Origin: Deinandra increscens subsp. villosa
Lineage: Eukaryota; Streptophyta; Magnoliopsida; Asterales; Asteraceae
Direction of reading: 5' to 3'
NCBI GenBank assembly: GCA_039602395.1
Contig: JBCNJP010000014.1
Span: 496,001-560,000 of the forward strand
DNA length: 64,000 nucleotides
Part shown: piece by piece, positions 23,541-35,788 of the stretch
Layout: the number at the start of each line of letters is the position of its first letter
How positions within the stretch are numbered: the first letter of the stretch is position 1
Notes under the pieces: model-generated
Databases searched by the model: none
What the model was told of the DNA's origin: nothing
The model's input: the letters and a program-made list of their open reading frames with translations, nothing else
Program-made: the position numbers and the translations under genes

Positions 23541-24604
23541 TTCGCGGACCTTTCGGTTCCTAGTTAAAGTGTAGGCCTTTTGGACTTTAAGTTGTTATCT
23601 GGTATTTCGAAGGCCCCAAGTTTAATATTATTTCTAGGCATTGTTTGTACTTAAGAGTTCTAAAAATAGACAATCTAATAATGTTAAAATTAGAAGTTTG
23701 GTTAAATATGATACTACAAATAATTAGATACCTAAAGATAATGGTGTCAAACTAAAATTAAAATCAATTAAACGTTTAAAAAAATGATTTGAAAAGAATG
23801 AAAAGAAATAATAAAGATGTTGCCATTGGAATAATGCGGACACACAAATAACGCTAAGTAAAGAAAATGAAATTAAAAAAAAAAACTTTACAACAACTCA
23901 AACGCTTAAACTATTGAGTCTATGTCCTGAAAGTTATGTTACACGGATATACCAAATACACCACCAATTCATGTGTAAAATTCATTGAGAATGAAAATAA
24001 AAAGTTAAAAAAATATATAGTTACCCGACTTTATCTATTACACCACAAACTTATTTGCTAAAGTCATTACGTGAAGATAAAAACAAGAAAGTAAAACAAA
24101 ATATATATAATAAGGACAAAAAAGATAAAAAAATATTAATAAAGCCCAAATAACAAAACAACCTATTAAAGGACAAAATAAGAGTTCTATTTTGTTACAT
24201 AGGGTAAGTTATATATAATTTTATATCACCTAGCTTTAGAAAGTTTGTTGAATATATTCTTATCTTTTAAAAATAGTACTTTTTTAAAGTTTTTGTTACG
24301 AATAATTTTTTTTATATTGAGAAAGTAGAAAAAGAAATTAGTAAAAGTCGTAGAAATAAAAGAAAAAAAAGAAAGTCGTAGACATAGAGCCCTGAGGAGA
24401 GTTTATTGGACCCCACATCTTGTCGGCTTGTCGTTTGGATTCTTTGTCATTTCTCTTCTCCTCATTTTATCGTCAATTTCTTTGTCCTACACGATATATG
24501 TTTGCTAACAAACTTTAGGAAGGGTCAAGGGTGGATTAACGAGGGCCGAGAGTGACGAAAGTAAAAGAGCAGGGCACTTTTTAAAACATCTTCGTTATAA
24601 AAGG

Positions 24605-25831
24605 AACCTTACTAATCTTACACCCATCATTCTTTAATTTACACCCTCAATACGGGGCGTATCAACTGATATGGATCATATTACACTGACAATAATCAAA
24701 GAAATATTTAGTGTCAATCCAGCACATTAATATATGTGTTACGCCCTGTATTGAACCAGCTACCATATGCAACATATCGATGCCTTTTTGGACATATTCA
24801 AATTGAGGCATATCATGTGATATGACCCCTATCACTCTAATCGAGCCTTTTTGGACACATAAAAATCGAGCCATATCAAGTGATATGACCTCAATCACTC
24901 TAATCATACTGGAGTTGCTTTTTATCTTCAATCTGACGAGCGGTAAATTTTGTGTATTTCTATCGGGTTTAGGTCTTTTTTTTAGGTGATTTGAAAATAT
25001 TCTAAATTATTTTTTTATTAACTTATACATAACTTACGAATTTATTTTTTGTGTTTTTTAAATATTTAAACCTTAATAATTTAATTTGATAAAAATGGAA
25101 AATAAAGTTTCCCCGTAATATATTATATATTTATGATGGGTTTAGATACCCTTTTTAAGTGATTTGAAAATATTCTAAATTAATTTTTTTATTAATATAT
25201 ACATAACTTATGAAATTGATAGTATTAATCATGTAAGTAATTTTATTAATACATAAAATTGTAATAAAAATAAACTGATAACTATTTTGAAAACGTGCTC
25301 CTCCTTAGTGTGTAATACACCCCATTGTAGTCAAAATTCAGTTAAATTTAGTTTGATTCAAAGTTATATTAATGTTATTTTAGATAATTAGCTTTGTTTA
25401 AAAGTTTATTGGGTTTTTTTTTGTGAAGAAGATGGTCATATGGCTCATATCTAGGTGGGGGTATCAACCTCCTTTATTTGTATGGGTCATTCGGTATGGG
25501 TCTTATCAAATAATATGTTCCATATTGTCTTTCTAATTTATTTTAGAAGTCTTAATTTATGCTCAATAAAACCCGTATTATATGATATATGTCATATTGG
25601 GTCTCATATTGCTCATCAAAAATCATCATAAATCATGATGTTTTTTTTTTAATCTTAATATGTCATGTATCATATGATATGGGTCATTCCGACATGAAAT
25701 TTTTATTTCATGTTAACATTATCCTGATTCAGTACGAGATTCTTGACAAACTTTAATATGCCACCTATCATGTGATATGCCCCATATTGAGGGTGTAAGT
25801 TAAGAATAGGGGGTAAAATTAAAATTTCCGT
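24605..25831. mobile_element. MULE-like non-autonomous element with 9-bp target duplication
   Basis: TATAAAAGG flanks it directly at 24596-24604 and 25832-25840. The first and last about 65 bases are imperfect inverted repeats sharing TTACACCCTCAATA and GGGGC-TATCA. A 9-bp duplication with long inverted ends fits Mutator-like elements. The interior contains many TGATATG/CATATCA motifs and no transposase. Confidence 0.7.
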
Positions 25832-26419
25832 ATAAAAGGTATAAAAAGGGTCTTCTTGTTTTTGTTGTTAACTAGATTTTGTTTTGGCATGTATATTTTG
25901 TATAACTGTGGGATGTTTTTCTTTATATTTGTGTAAGTAATAAAATGAACATGATGTTAAACTAAAACTAAATCAAATAAAACTTTTTTTTATTTTTTAA
26001 AATAATGAAAACAATTTTTTAAAAAAAAATTAATCGTAACATGTCACATGGCAAGCCATGAATAATGTGTGTTGTTATAACCCGTGATGTTTTATTACAT
26101 TTTTGCAAACATACAAAAAAGACGTCAATGGTATGCAACTAAACTAATACCAAAGAAACGTTCTAAGAAAAGATTTAAAAAAAATTAAAAAAAAAACCGA
26201 TTTAGAAAAATAATTAATCATAACGTGACAAGTCAAGAATTGAGCAAGTTAATCAAGTTATTATTTGTCTAAATTTATTTGGAATCACTTTTCAATTAAT
26301 TTTATTCTTTTTAAAAAAGTTAGTAATTTATAGCTTTCCACGTGGCAGGTTGTAATTTTATAGCCTGTCACGTGGCACATCATGAGTTAATAATAATATG
26401 TATTTTGTTTATATAGTAA

Positions 26420-27544
26420 GGCTCTTTTGTAATGGGGCGCGAAAGATGCTTCGCTTAAAAGGGGCTTGAAAGCCTCTTTTGCGCCCCTTTAGCGTCCTTA
26501 TAACGCCCTCACCCACTAAGGTGGGGCGCGAAAATGGAAAATGGGGGGGGGTGGAGCGTCGGATCTTTCACGTCGTATGTTCAAATGACCGTTGGATTTG
26601 GCATGCTCATTTTACTGTAGTCGGCACTGCTAATGACATTAACGTTCTGGAAAGCTTGCAAGTGGTTGAGGACTACATTTCGGGGAAAGGAGCGAAAACC
26701 TTTTTTATGAGAATGGAAATTACTACCCTCATGGTTATCTTTTGGGTGACGGCATATACCAGAGTATTCGTTTATCGTATAGACCTTCAAGTACCCAATT
26801 GATCAGAAACGAAAATACTTCAATAAAGTCCAAGAGACCGCAAGAAAGGACATCGAGTGTTGTTTTGGGGCGCTTAAAAAGAAGTGGCATTTTCTAAAGA
26901 AATATTGTCGGTTGTGGACAAAGGATAAGATGAAAGATTGTATGTGTGCTATCATTATCTTGCATAACATGAACAAGGAGGATAAAGGCAGAGCGATTTG
27001 TCCCGATCATCGGCCCGAACACGTGGTGGAAACACCATATGCAACGCAAGAAGAACGTTTGGCGAACTCTAGGGCGATGTGGAGTAGAGAAACACAAAAC
27101 TCTCTTAAGTACGATTTGGTAGAACATGAATGGTCGGTCCGTCCCTTCGATAATGTTCCGGTCGAGAACGAAGAAGATGACGATGAAGACGAAGACGAAG
27201 CGGATGATTACGACGATGTCCAAGATTATGATTACTATATTTTTTAGATCCTTATAATTTGTATGTTTTTAGTTGTTTTTTTAATTAATTAACTTTTTTA
27301 TTTATTTTATTATGTTTTTATTTACAAAATAGTATTTAGTTAATTCAATTTAGTTGAAATAATAATAAAAAAATAATTAGGTAATTATAGCATGGGGCTT
27401 GAAAGGGGCTTGACCACAACACCTCTTTTACTTTCAAGCCCCCATGCCATGTGGGATGCCACATGCCCCATGCCATGTGGGATGCCACATGCCGTATAAT
27501 GCTCTTGGGTGGGACTTGAAATGACTCTACCATTACACATAGTC
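26420..27544 (+). mobile_element. PIF/Harbinger element with deleted transposase
   Basis: TAA flanks it at 26417-26419 and 27545-27547. The ends are inverted (GGCTCTTTTGTAATGG against CCATTACACATAGTC). Inside, on the plus strand, the HARBI1-type nuclease is read across frame changes: NDRWIWHAHFTVVGTANDIN, GDGIYPEYSF, QKRKYFNKVQETARKDIE, CCFGALKKKWHFLKKYCRLW, then KDCMCAIIILHNM in the frame 26912-27247 with an acidic tail. The N-terminal half, including the first catalytic Asp region, is absent or decayed, so it is not autonomous. Confidence 0.8.
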
Positions 27545-27547
27545 TAA

Positions 27548-28550
27548 CTAGAAGAAAACATAGGTTCGTTAAAATGAACAAAAGTGGACGGTTAAAATGG
27601 TGAGGTCAAACTGGTTGTGTGAAATTAGAGTATTTTATAAATAAATTCTAAAACTAATTTTACATTTTATTTGATGTCTATATTTGTTAAACTAAAATAT
27701 TATGATTTATATGTTATCTTATTAAAACTCAAGTAGTCCAAACTTATATTAATTTAAAAAAAGTTAAATCAAAAGAAAGAGTTAAACAAAGGAAGTTAAT
27801 GGTAACTTTAGGACCACCATTTAAAATTAGAGATGTGGTGTTACAAAGAAGTGTTGCAAAAGGAGATTGTTAATACTTTCCATGTGTCATACTTTTACTT
27901 TTGATGATATAGTGGTAGAGGATAAGCTATACCTTATCAAAATATCAAACAACCAACATGCACAATAAGATGATTAATTAAGTTAAATTTGAATGAAAAC
28001 ACAAAAAAGGGATCCGATGCCACCTTAAGCCGGCTCATAAACAATCATGTTAATGTTATTATCAAACCCTTCAAGACCCTTATATTCTTTTATAATTTAT
28101 ACGTCCTGTAATATAACTTTTGGGTCATAAATTTGATCTTTTAAGCCGGCTTCTAAATTCTTTTCTTCGGTAATATTTTTATTATTTTCTTTTCTTTTAA
28201 ATTTCCTTAGTTTTAATTTTACAATGTTATATTTACATATTGTTTTTCTTTTTCATATTCTCTATTTCTTGATAAAGTACCTGCGCAGTCTTTTTTTATT
28301 TGCATTTATTTATATTGCTTTCTAACAATGTAAATATATTGTATACATGTGATATCCTTACGGAAACGCACAGATAAAAAAAATCTTATAAAATTACATC
28401 AATTACACCCTACTTTGCATGATTGTATGGGTTGAAATTTAATTGACACCCTATAGATTTGTTTAAACGTGGAAACATGAGTTTACTTATTTTTTATTGA
28501 TAAATAAAAATATTATACAAAAACATTATTATATATATATATATATACTA
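27548..28550. other. AT-rich stretch, no gene seen
   Basis: No coding region. TTAAGCCGGCT at about 28026 and its near-inverse AAGCCGGCTTCT at 28142 may be ends of a small inverted-repeat element, but this was not resolved. Confidence 0.35.
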
Positions 28551-29664
28551 TCTTTCATTCTAATAAAGCAATAAAAAGTGTCCACATGTCACTTTACTAG
28601 GTGTTCACATCATCCTCCACCTCAACAATCCACTTGTCAACACCACACTTAATTTCAATTTTTTTTTTCATTTAAGAATTCAAAATTTCCAAATTTAATA
28701 TTTCAACTTTCTAAATCTAAAATTTAACATTACATTTAACTAAAATTAGTTATGAATTTGTATTAATATTTATTACTCATATATTTACATAAATTATTTA
28801 TTAACTAACTTACCATATTTATATAAATTGTTTGAATTTTCTAATTTTAAAAGATGTAACATTCAAAATTTTAATTTGTAACAATAGTTACTAATATTTA
28901 TTGATTTAAATATTATATATTAGGGTGGTTGATTTATTCAATTAAAATATTAAAATGTCAAACACTTTTTTATATTTTATATTTTGAAAAGTAACTTTAA
29001 AGAGTTCAATTATCATCTTCAACATTTTCTAATTATCTTTGGGTTATTGGCTTGTATTAATCTCAACTATCACGTATTGGCCGATGACACTCCCAACTTT
29101 ACTCCTTCCACCTGCCACCACGAACTATCATCATATTTTCCCCAATCACTCCCCCGGTTAAATTTACTTAACGAAATTGGAACTAAAAGCTGGGTAAACT
29201 TACAAAACATGGAATTCAAATAGGGTTAAGTAATTCATGGGGGAGTGATGAAGAAAAATATGATGATAGTTCGTGGTGACAGATGGAAGTAGTAAAGTTG
29301 GGAGTGTTATCGGCCAATACGTGATAGTTGGGATTGATACAAGCCAATAACCCATTATCTTTTGACATTCTCTGAATTCAAGTAATCCTAAATAATAATA
29401 ACTCTTTATTATTGTAATTTTCAACACCACTTTAAAGTAAACCATTAAGCAATTTATTTTTCAACTGTGATATACGAAATACTCTAATTTACTATAAATG
29501 TACTTTTAACTTAACTACTATAAAATAACTATTTGATATGATCTCACAATTATATCATCCATATCCATAATTTTTAAATCACATATCAATTTTTATTTTA
29601 TTATACTTATCTCATTATTATAAATATTTATTCAACCCGTGTAATACACGGGTTACTAACCTAG
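28551..29664 (+). mobile_element. Complete non-autonomous Helitron (1,114 bp)
   Basis: It starts TCTTTCATTCTAATAAAGC after an A and ends with the perfect hairpin CCCGTGTAATACACGGG, then TTACTAACCTAG at 29664, followed by T. Start and end match the Helitron at 11032-13305, and the end also matches 63600-63629. There is no helicase. The interior carries a long inverted repeat (about 29030-29370). Confidence 0.85.
29030..29370. repeat. Long inverted repeat inside Helitron
   Basis: The left arm (about 29030-29165) and right arm (about 29236-29370) are inverted copies: GGGTTATTGGCTTGTAT, CAACTATCACGTATTGGCCG, CACTCCCAACTTTACT and CACGAACTATCATCATATTT recur in reverse complement. The loop is about 70 bases. 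A transcript would fold into a long, nearly perfect hairpin. Confidence 0.85.
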
Positions 29665-29684
29665 TAATGTATATATATATATAT

Positions 29685-29831
29685 TGAGATCCATTGTAGA
29701 CACTTTCACATATAAAATTTTCTAATTAATGAGAAAAAAAGATTAATAAGAACCATTAGATCAAGAGATCTAATGGTGAAAAAAAATGTCTACATGTCTA
29801 CATTTATGGAGGTGTCTACAATGAACTTTTT
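29685..29831. mobile_element. Small inverted-repeat element near (TA)n
   Basis: CATTGTAGACAC (29692-29703) is inverted as GTGTCTACAATG (29812-29823). A central palindrome ACCATTAGATC...GATCTAATGGT lies near 29752-29777. TA-rich tracts flank both sides. About 147 bp, non-coding. Confidence 0.6.
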
Positions 29832-29870
29832 AATATGTATATGTATATATATATTCATAGTTTAATGTTT

Positions 29871-29999
29871 AACTCATACTCTTATAGTTTAATGGTATGG
29901 AGTTAGTTTCGTATAAAAATCGTGAGGTTTAAAACTTAAATCTTTATAAATACAAGCTTCATGTATTAGTAATGAAAGTTACCCTTTAACGAAAAAAAA
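29871..29999 (+). mobile_element. SINE-like element
   Basis: An A-box-like TAGTTTAATGGTATGGAG and a B-box-like GAGGTTTAAAACTTAA are followed by a 3' end reading CTTTAACGAAAAAAAAG. Flanks AGTTTAATGTTT and AGTTTCAATGTTTT are an imperfect target duplication. The short length and Pol III box layout support a tRNA-derived SINE. Confidence 0.55.
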
Positions 30000-30189
30000 G
30001 TTTCAATGTTTTACGCGATGTAAGTATAAAATGTCTACTTTACCTTTTTATTTTTATTAGAAACGGAATATTAGAGGTGGGATTGAGGAGTAGCAATTAT
30101 ATAGACTCTTAATGCTTCTTAATTCAAAGAGTTTGGGGGGGGGGGGGGGTCTTGTTTCTTAGAAACCGGAGTTTGAGGGTTAAGATGAG

Positions 30190-31102
30190 TTTGTGGTGAA
30201 ATAGGTTAGGAAAAGAATTTAAAGGAAGACTTTACCGAGTGTTGATTGGAGTACTAAGTGGAATGTAATTGTTCCGAAAAAAAAATGAACATTTCATGTG
30301 AAGGGTTTTCCTGGACCGTCTTCCTATGGGGAGTAATTTATGCGTGAAAGGTTTAGATATCCCGATTATTATGTGCCATTTTGTGATGTGGATATCGAAT
30401 CGGTTAATCATTTATTGGGCTTGTGCATCGTCGCAAAGAAGGTTTGGAGATCGGTTTGTTATTGGCTATCATTTGTAGGGTCTGATATTTTGTTTCCTCG
30501 TGATTTATACAATTGGTTTGTTGGGTGTCGGCTCTCAAAGAAGCGCAAAATGATTGTTGAAAGGATTACGTTGTGTGCTTGATAGGTTATCTGGAGGGAA
30601 CAAAATGAGATAGTTCATAAGAAGAACGATTTGAAGATTCGCTTCATATTTGATTTGATCGTGCATTTCTCGTATCATTGAATCACATTTAGAGATAGGA
30701 ATTGTAGTATGTCTTGGGAAAAGTGCTTACAAAAGCTGCTTAACTTTATGTAATTGTTTATGTTGGATGGTTGGCAGTGGCGGATCCAGGAAAGAATATC
30801 AGGGGTAGCGCCCCCGAAAAAAAAATTTAGGTAGTTAACGGGCTTTTAATCATATTTTTAAGGGACTTTTGATCATATTTTTAAGTAAAAGCCATAAAAT
30901 TTCTTCCAGGGGTCGCGAAAAATTCGTTTCAGGGGTCGCGAAAAACCGAAAACCTATAAAAAAAAAAATTTTGCACGTCGGGGTAAAAGTTCAGGGGTAG
31001 CGGGCGCTACCCCTGGGCCCTTAGTGGGTCCGCCACTGATGGTTGGTTAAGTTTTTCTAACCACCAGACGTTTATAATACATCTCTTTGTCGTTAAAAAA
31101 AA
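30190..31102 (+). mobile_element. LINE 3' end (zf-RVT), interrupted by a hAT MITE
   Basis: Translated pieces are TLPSVDWSTKWNVIVPKK, FLDRLPMGSNLCVKGLDIP, then in another frame CDVDIESVNHLLGLC and VWRSVCYWLSFVG, then VIWREQNEIVHKKNDL. These belong to the zf-RVT region and C-terminus of plant LINEs, with frameshifts and a stop. The 3' UTR resumes after the MITE (from 31047) and ends CTCTTTGTCGTT plus an A run at 31095-31102. Confidence 0.75.
30775..31038. mobile_element. hAT-type MITE nested in LINE 3' UTR
   Basis: It starts CAGTGGCGGATCCAGG and ends GGGTCCGCCACTG. A perfect 8-bp duplication ATGGTTGG lies at 30767-30774 and 31039-31046. Length 264 bp, non-coding. The LINE tail continues directly after it. 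Confidence 0.9.
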
Positions 31103-31348
31103 TATATATGTATAAAACTCATTTTTACTTTAAACTACCCTAGAGTGTCGAAAAAGAGTGGGTAGAACCCAATAACTACACTAGGATTTTTTTTCAAAAA
31201 AAGAATTAAATTGTTTATTTAAATTAATAAAACTTTAAGTCCTTAAATCAATATAATAAATAATTTTCATTAATTTAAAAAATACACGATCACGATTCAC
31301 ATATCATTTTTTGAATGAACTGTGTATTCTATTTCAAATGAGACGGCA

Positions 31349-34300
31349 CACTACTAGAAACAGGGCCTTTCTTGACGCGCGAACGATGACACACACTATT
31401 TTATGACGCGCAAAAATGTGTGTCATTAAAAATCTGTCATAAATTATAAAATCTTGAGGGTATATGAAGCGCATTTTTGAACGTCATAAAATATCTGTCA
31501 TAAATTATAAAATCTTGAGGGTATATGACGCGCATTTTTGAGCGTCATAAAATATCTGTCATAAAGAAATAAATTAAAGAACACGGAGTACACTTTAAAC
31601 ATGCGCGTCATTTTATATTTTTCATTTCCCGCTATAAAAAATTTCAGTTCCCGCTTCTCACCTAAAAAAATTACACATCTACCACTCGTTTCTCTCTCTT
31701 CACGACTTCAAGCCCTAATTACGACTTCCCCTCTCTTTCTCCTTCCTTCGTGAGATCTAATTTCAGTTTCCTCTCACCACCATCACTCTTAACGCCGAGA
31801 TGAAGACGATTGGTACTTCAAGCCCTAATTATGACTTCAAGCCCTAATGACGACGGTTGTGCCTACATCTGAGGAGATATCGTTCTTGTTCGTTTTACCG
31901 CCGAGATGTCCTGGGCTGAAGCCGGTCATGAGGTACAACGAATCTGTACGCTCTATTACAATATCTTCTTCCTCAGACAACGATTTACAGGTACATCATA
32001 TGATTCGTTCTTTCTATTTATGCACGTGTTCGTTTTCAGCTTCTGTTTGTTGTCGATAACAATAAAATTGAACTACTTGTCAAAAAATCACATATTGATT
32101 GATGGTGCTATTTTTGTTAATTTGGTGATGAAACATGACTTAGGATCTGTGTTGAAGTAGGGTTCGGTTCTGAGATTCATTTGGGTTTACATGCCATCAG
32201 TCTAAATTTTTTTCTATTTGAACACCACATGTTCGACCAAATGCCTCAATTTTCATGGGAATTAGGGATTTTATTCTAAGCTTACAATTCATACCTTTTT
32301 CAGTTGTTTGTCTAGCATCCAGGGATCTTTATCTTTGTTGGCAATCAGCCATGTTTTGGCGATTGCCAATTGGCTTATTGGTCAAGAGAATCCTGTGAAC
32401 ATAGGGAGAACCAAGTTCGCCCTGGCGTATGGATCTTTATGATTTGAAACTGCGCTGTAATTACATGAGTGTTTATAACTTGATGAAAATTGATTTTATA
32501 TTCTAATTAAACAAGTGGATGTTTTATAGCTCTCATAGGCACTGATTCTGATACAGATGTTATTTGAATCTGTGTAACTGATTTTAATCTGTATAATTAT
32601 TTTTGAAGTTTATAGGAGATTGTGTTGTTAAGCTACAAAGTACAAACAGTGACCACTATCGTATTCACTATTCTGCTGTAAATCAAGTATGTTGTCTCAT
32701 TTATTTTACTAGAATTCTTGACCTAGGTCTGATGTTTATGAGATTCAAGCTCATTCTTCTGTTATTGTAATCAATTTGTTCAAGAATAGTTCTTTAATGG
32801 TGTGATTACTTAATCAATCTTTATTGATGCTCATTAAGAAATTGTTTCCAAATTTAATGTTCCCACAACAGTCAGGACATCGAACTCGTAGCCCACCATT
32901 CATGGTTCTGATATACTTAATCCCTCTTTTACGTTATTAAATCAGAAGCATTGTTTGATTAATTCTAGAGTTTTTTTTTCTTTTTTCCTTTTTAGCATGT
33001 AAATCTAATCTCTCAGCTGTTCTGTTTGATTTTAGAAGATTCTTCGTTCAATTTGTTTGATGATCAATTTGGTAATCGTGATGCAAGTGGTCCGTTGCTT
33101 CAAATGGAATTAGCATTTCTGTTACAAGGAGTTGGTGCTGAAGTTGTTGGATAACGATTCAAAAGCCACAAGGGAAAGATGAGGTGGTATACAGTTTGGA
33201 GAACATGATGTTAGATTGTGGAGTGCAGGTACATCTTCCATGGTTGATATATTCTTGAATGAACTTTATGCTTTCATATTTAGATGGGCAACTACCAAGC
33301 AGGTTTATAAAAACTTTGTTCTTCCCTTACATATAGATGTACACAACAGAAGTGTAAATCTTAGCATGATTATGTTTTATGGATTCAACACTTTACATGT
33401 GGTAATGATTGCAAAATTCCATGGAATATTATACAGATTTGGCCTAATGGTCTCAGATAATTTGATATGTGCAGCCCCTGAAGAACAGAAATGATTAACT
33501 GCAGCCCCTCCTATTGTTCCTGCAGCTAAGTCCATGGTCAATCAGCATCCTACCTGATTGCAAGAACACTGTATAATACAGCAAGGGTGAGAAATATCAT
33601 ATTTATAAGACTGATTATTGTGACTTTAAAGTCATAATAATCGGTTTTAAAACACACACCAAACGTCCATTTCATTATATGTAAAACCATAACATAAAGT
33701 GATGTATGATTAACAGGTAGGTGCCCAGACCACACCGATGAAAATGACTCATGAGCCAACAGGATTTGCTTGGGAATCATATAATGGTCAATTATCAGGT
33801 GCCAAACATTATATTATAAAACCTTTATACCGGTGTTTGGAAAGTGGTTTTGAGAGTGTTTTTTGAAGGAAAAATAACACCAATATTGGTTTGTTTGCCT
33901 TTTTATATCTTATATAACCGTTTGATAATGCAATTTTACTTTAGGCTATGACTGATGAGAACAAATTCCTTTTGAAGGTTTCACTTGTTAGCAAGGACTC
34001 CTACTAATTTTGAACTTCTGATTTTTTAGACACCATAGATTCATCTGTTAAAGAGCAGTACTTGTCTATTACACTGTCATTTTTTTTTTCAAGTTTCAAC
34101 CATGTAGTAGTGCAATGTAAATGGCCTTGATAATGCAAGTTTTTCCCTTCCTGCTTCTGCTGTTTTTCCTTTCTAGCTTTTGACCATCCTTTTTCCTTTT
34201 TGTAGATGGGCTTGATAATGCAAGTATTGAGATGGAAGAAGCTAAGGTTACATGTAGTTAGTGCAATGTAAACTAATGTTAAATTAGTAATGTTTTCTCT

Positions 34301-34664
34301 ATATATGAAATGTATTATTTTGCTACAAGTGTATTGTATTTTGATTAGGAGGTTAATTGTCATTAATGTGGAAATTAGTGAATCTACAAAAATATATATT
34401 TTTTTAATTTTTTTTTAATTCATGAAGCGCATATATGCGTGTCATAAGCATATTTATGACGGGGGCTTCCTTGACACGCTTTTTATGACACGCATTGCGC
34501 GTCATAAAATGCGCGTCATTGTTCGCGCGTCAAGAAGCAGATGACGCGCATTTTGCGCGTCAAGAGGCTTCTTGACCCTGCCTTCCTTGACGCTTTTTTG
34601 CGCGTCATCTGGGCCCTTTCTTGACGCGCAAAAAGCGTCAAGAAAGGCCATTTTTGTAGTAGTG
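31349..34664. mobile_element. Complete non-autonomous CACTA element (3,316 bp)
   Basis: It starts CACTACTAGAAACAGGGCC and ends GGCCATTTTTGTAGTAGTG; the 3-bp duplication GCA flanks it (31346-31348, 34665-34667). Both subterminal regions (about 31365-31620 and 34420-34650) are packed with TGACGCGCA-type motifs in both orientations, as expected for binding of a CACTA accessory protein. No TNPD-type transposase is present. The interior from about 31620 starts with a leader-like CT-rich stretch (TTTCTCTCTCTTCACGACTTC) and continues as AT-rich sequence with short open frames, none recognised. It may carry captured host sequence. Confidence 0.9.
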
Positions 34665-34925
34665 GCAATGTCAGTAAGAAATTGAAGAGCGCTATATTTC
34701 GGACGAGGTGACAATATTGATAAGAAATAAAAAGCGACAGATTTGGATGAATGAAAACTAGTTGATGATGATGGCGGAAGGATATCATTCCGTCTTTTTT
34801 TATCATCAAAATTACTCTAATAGTAGTTGAAATGGTGTAGACATTTGGTTGAATGATATTGTTTATATGTAGTTTAAAATAAATAACTAAAACTTAAAAG
34901 AAAAAAACATACCAAAATACAAATC

Positions 34926-35240
34926 ACCCCGACATGCAAGGGAGACAGGAAACAAGCTGTGTCGTCAAACCTTTCTGAATAGCAAAACTAAGCCGTGTGA
35001 AAATAACATTCATAGAACCAGGGGTCACAACATTACCATGCATGACCCGTTGGACTCTACTCAGAGTTTCAACGGCCTCAGGGACGAGGAACCCAACGGT
35101 GTCAAAAGCAAAAGGAACAAACACATGTTGATTTTCAAGACACGTCTTCTCGTGCTTGTTCACTTTCCCCGCAACAGCTTTAGAAGCCGCCTAGCCCCCT
35201 TGAACTCACCAACTCCCAAGCCCACAAGAGGGGAGACCCT
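34926..35240 (-). pseudogene. Fragment of a plant transposon-associated protein
   Basis: The minus-strand frame reads AASKAVAGKVNKHEKTC, NQHVFVPFAFDTVGFLVPEA, LSRVQRVMHGNVV and FAIQKGLTTQLVSCLP, then a stop. This resembles the C-terminal sequence common in plant proteins annotated as reverse-transcriptase-associated (KHEK-C-NQH-FVPFAFDTFGFL). The family assignment is from memory and uncertain. Upstream is broken. Confidence 0.45.
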
Positions 35241-35605
35241 AGTTAGATCCAAACATGCGTGTTTCACAAACACCATCTTATGTTGATTGGTTCATTCAAC
35301 CTAATTCCTAACACAGTGAGACAACTTAGGCTTATCAACAAAAAAAGTTATGGGTTAAAGTCATGTAAAGTGTAGATGTAGTGTGTTGATTTTAGTCGTT
35401 AAAAAAAGGATTGTACTATACACACAATCATCTTTACTTTTCACATAGCTTACATATGCCCTAGAGACCGATATGGGCCAATGGAATTTCTAAAATTTTT
35501 TAAAGAAAACAGAAAATACAATACGGCTGTAGACACCGATATGGGCTGTAGAGACTCACATAAAATTCAGGGGTTGGCGGTGAAGGGGGGGGGGGTATAT
35601 TCATT

Positions 35606-35788
35606 TAGGGAGAGGATCATTTGAGAACCAATTGGGTTTGAGAACTTTTGAGAACCATTCTGAGCCACAAGTTATATATAAGGAAATCCCCCCCCATGAA
35701 TTTGAATGCTTCCCCCCTGAAAATTAGTGACTCAGAATGGTTCTCAAAAGTTCTTAAAGAATAAAGTTCTCATTTGAACCTAACCCTA
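35606..35788. mobile_element. Second copy of the 182-bp TA-targeting MITE
   Basis: TAGGGAGAGGATCATTTGAG at the left and CATTTGAACCTAACCCTA at the right are the two ends of the 10805-10986 element in reverse order, so this copy is inverted relative to it. Internal CCCCCCATGAATTTGAATGC matches too. Confidence 0.8.
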
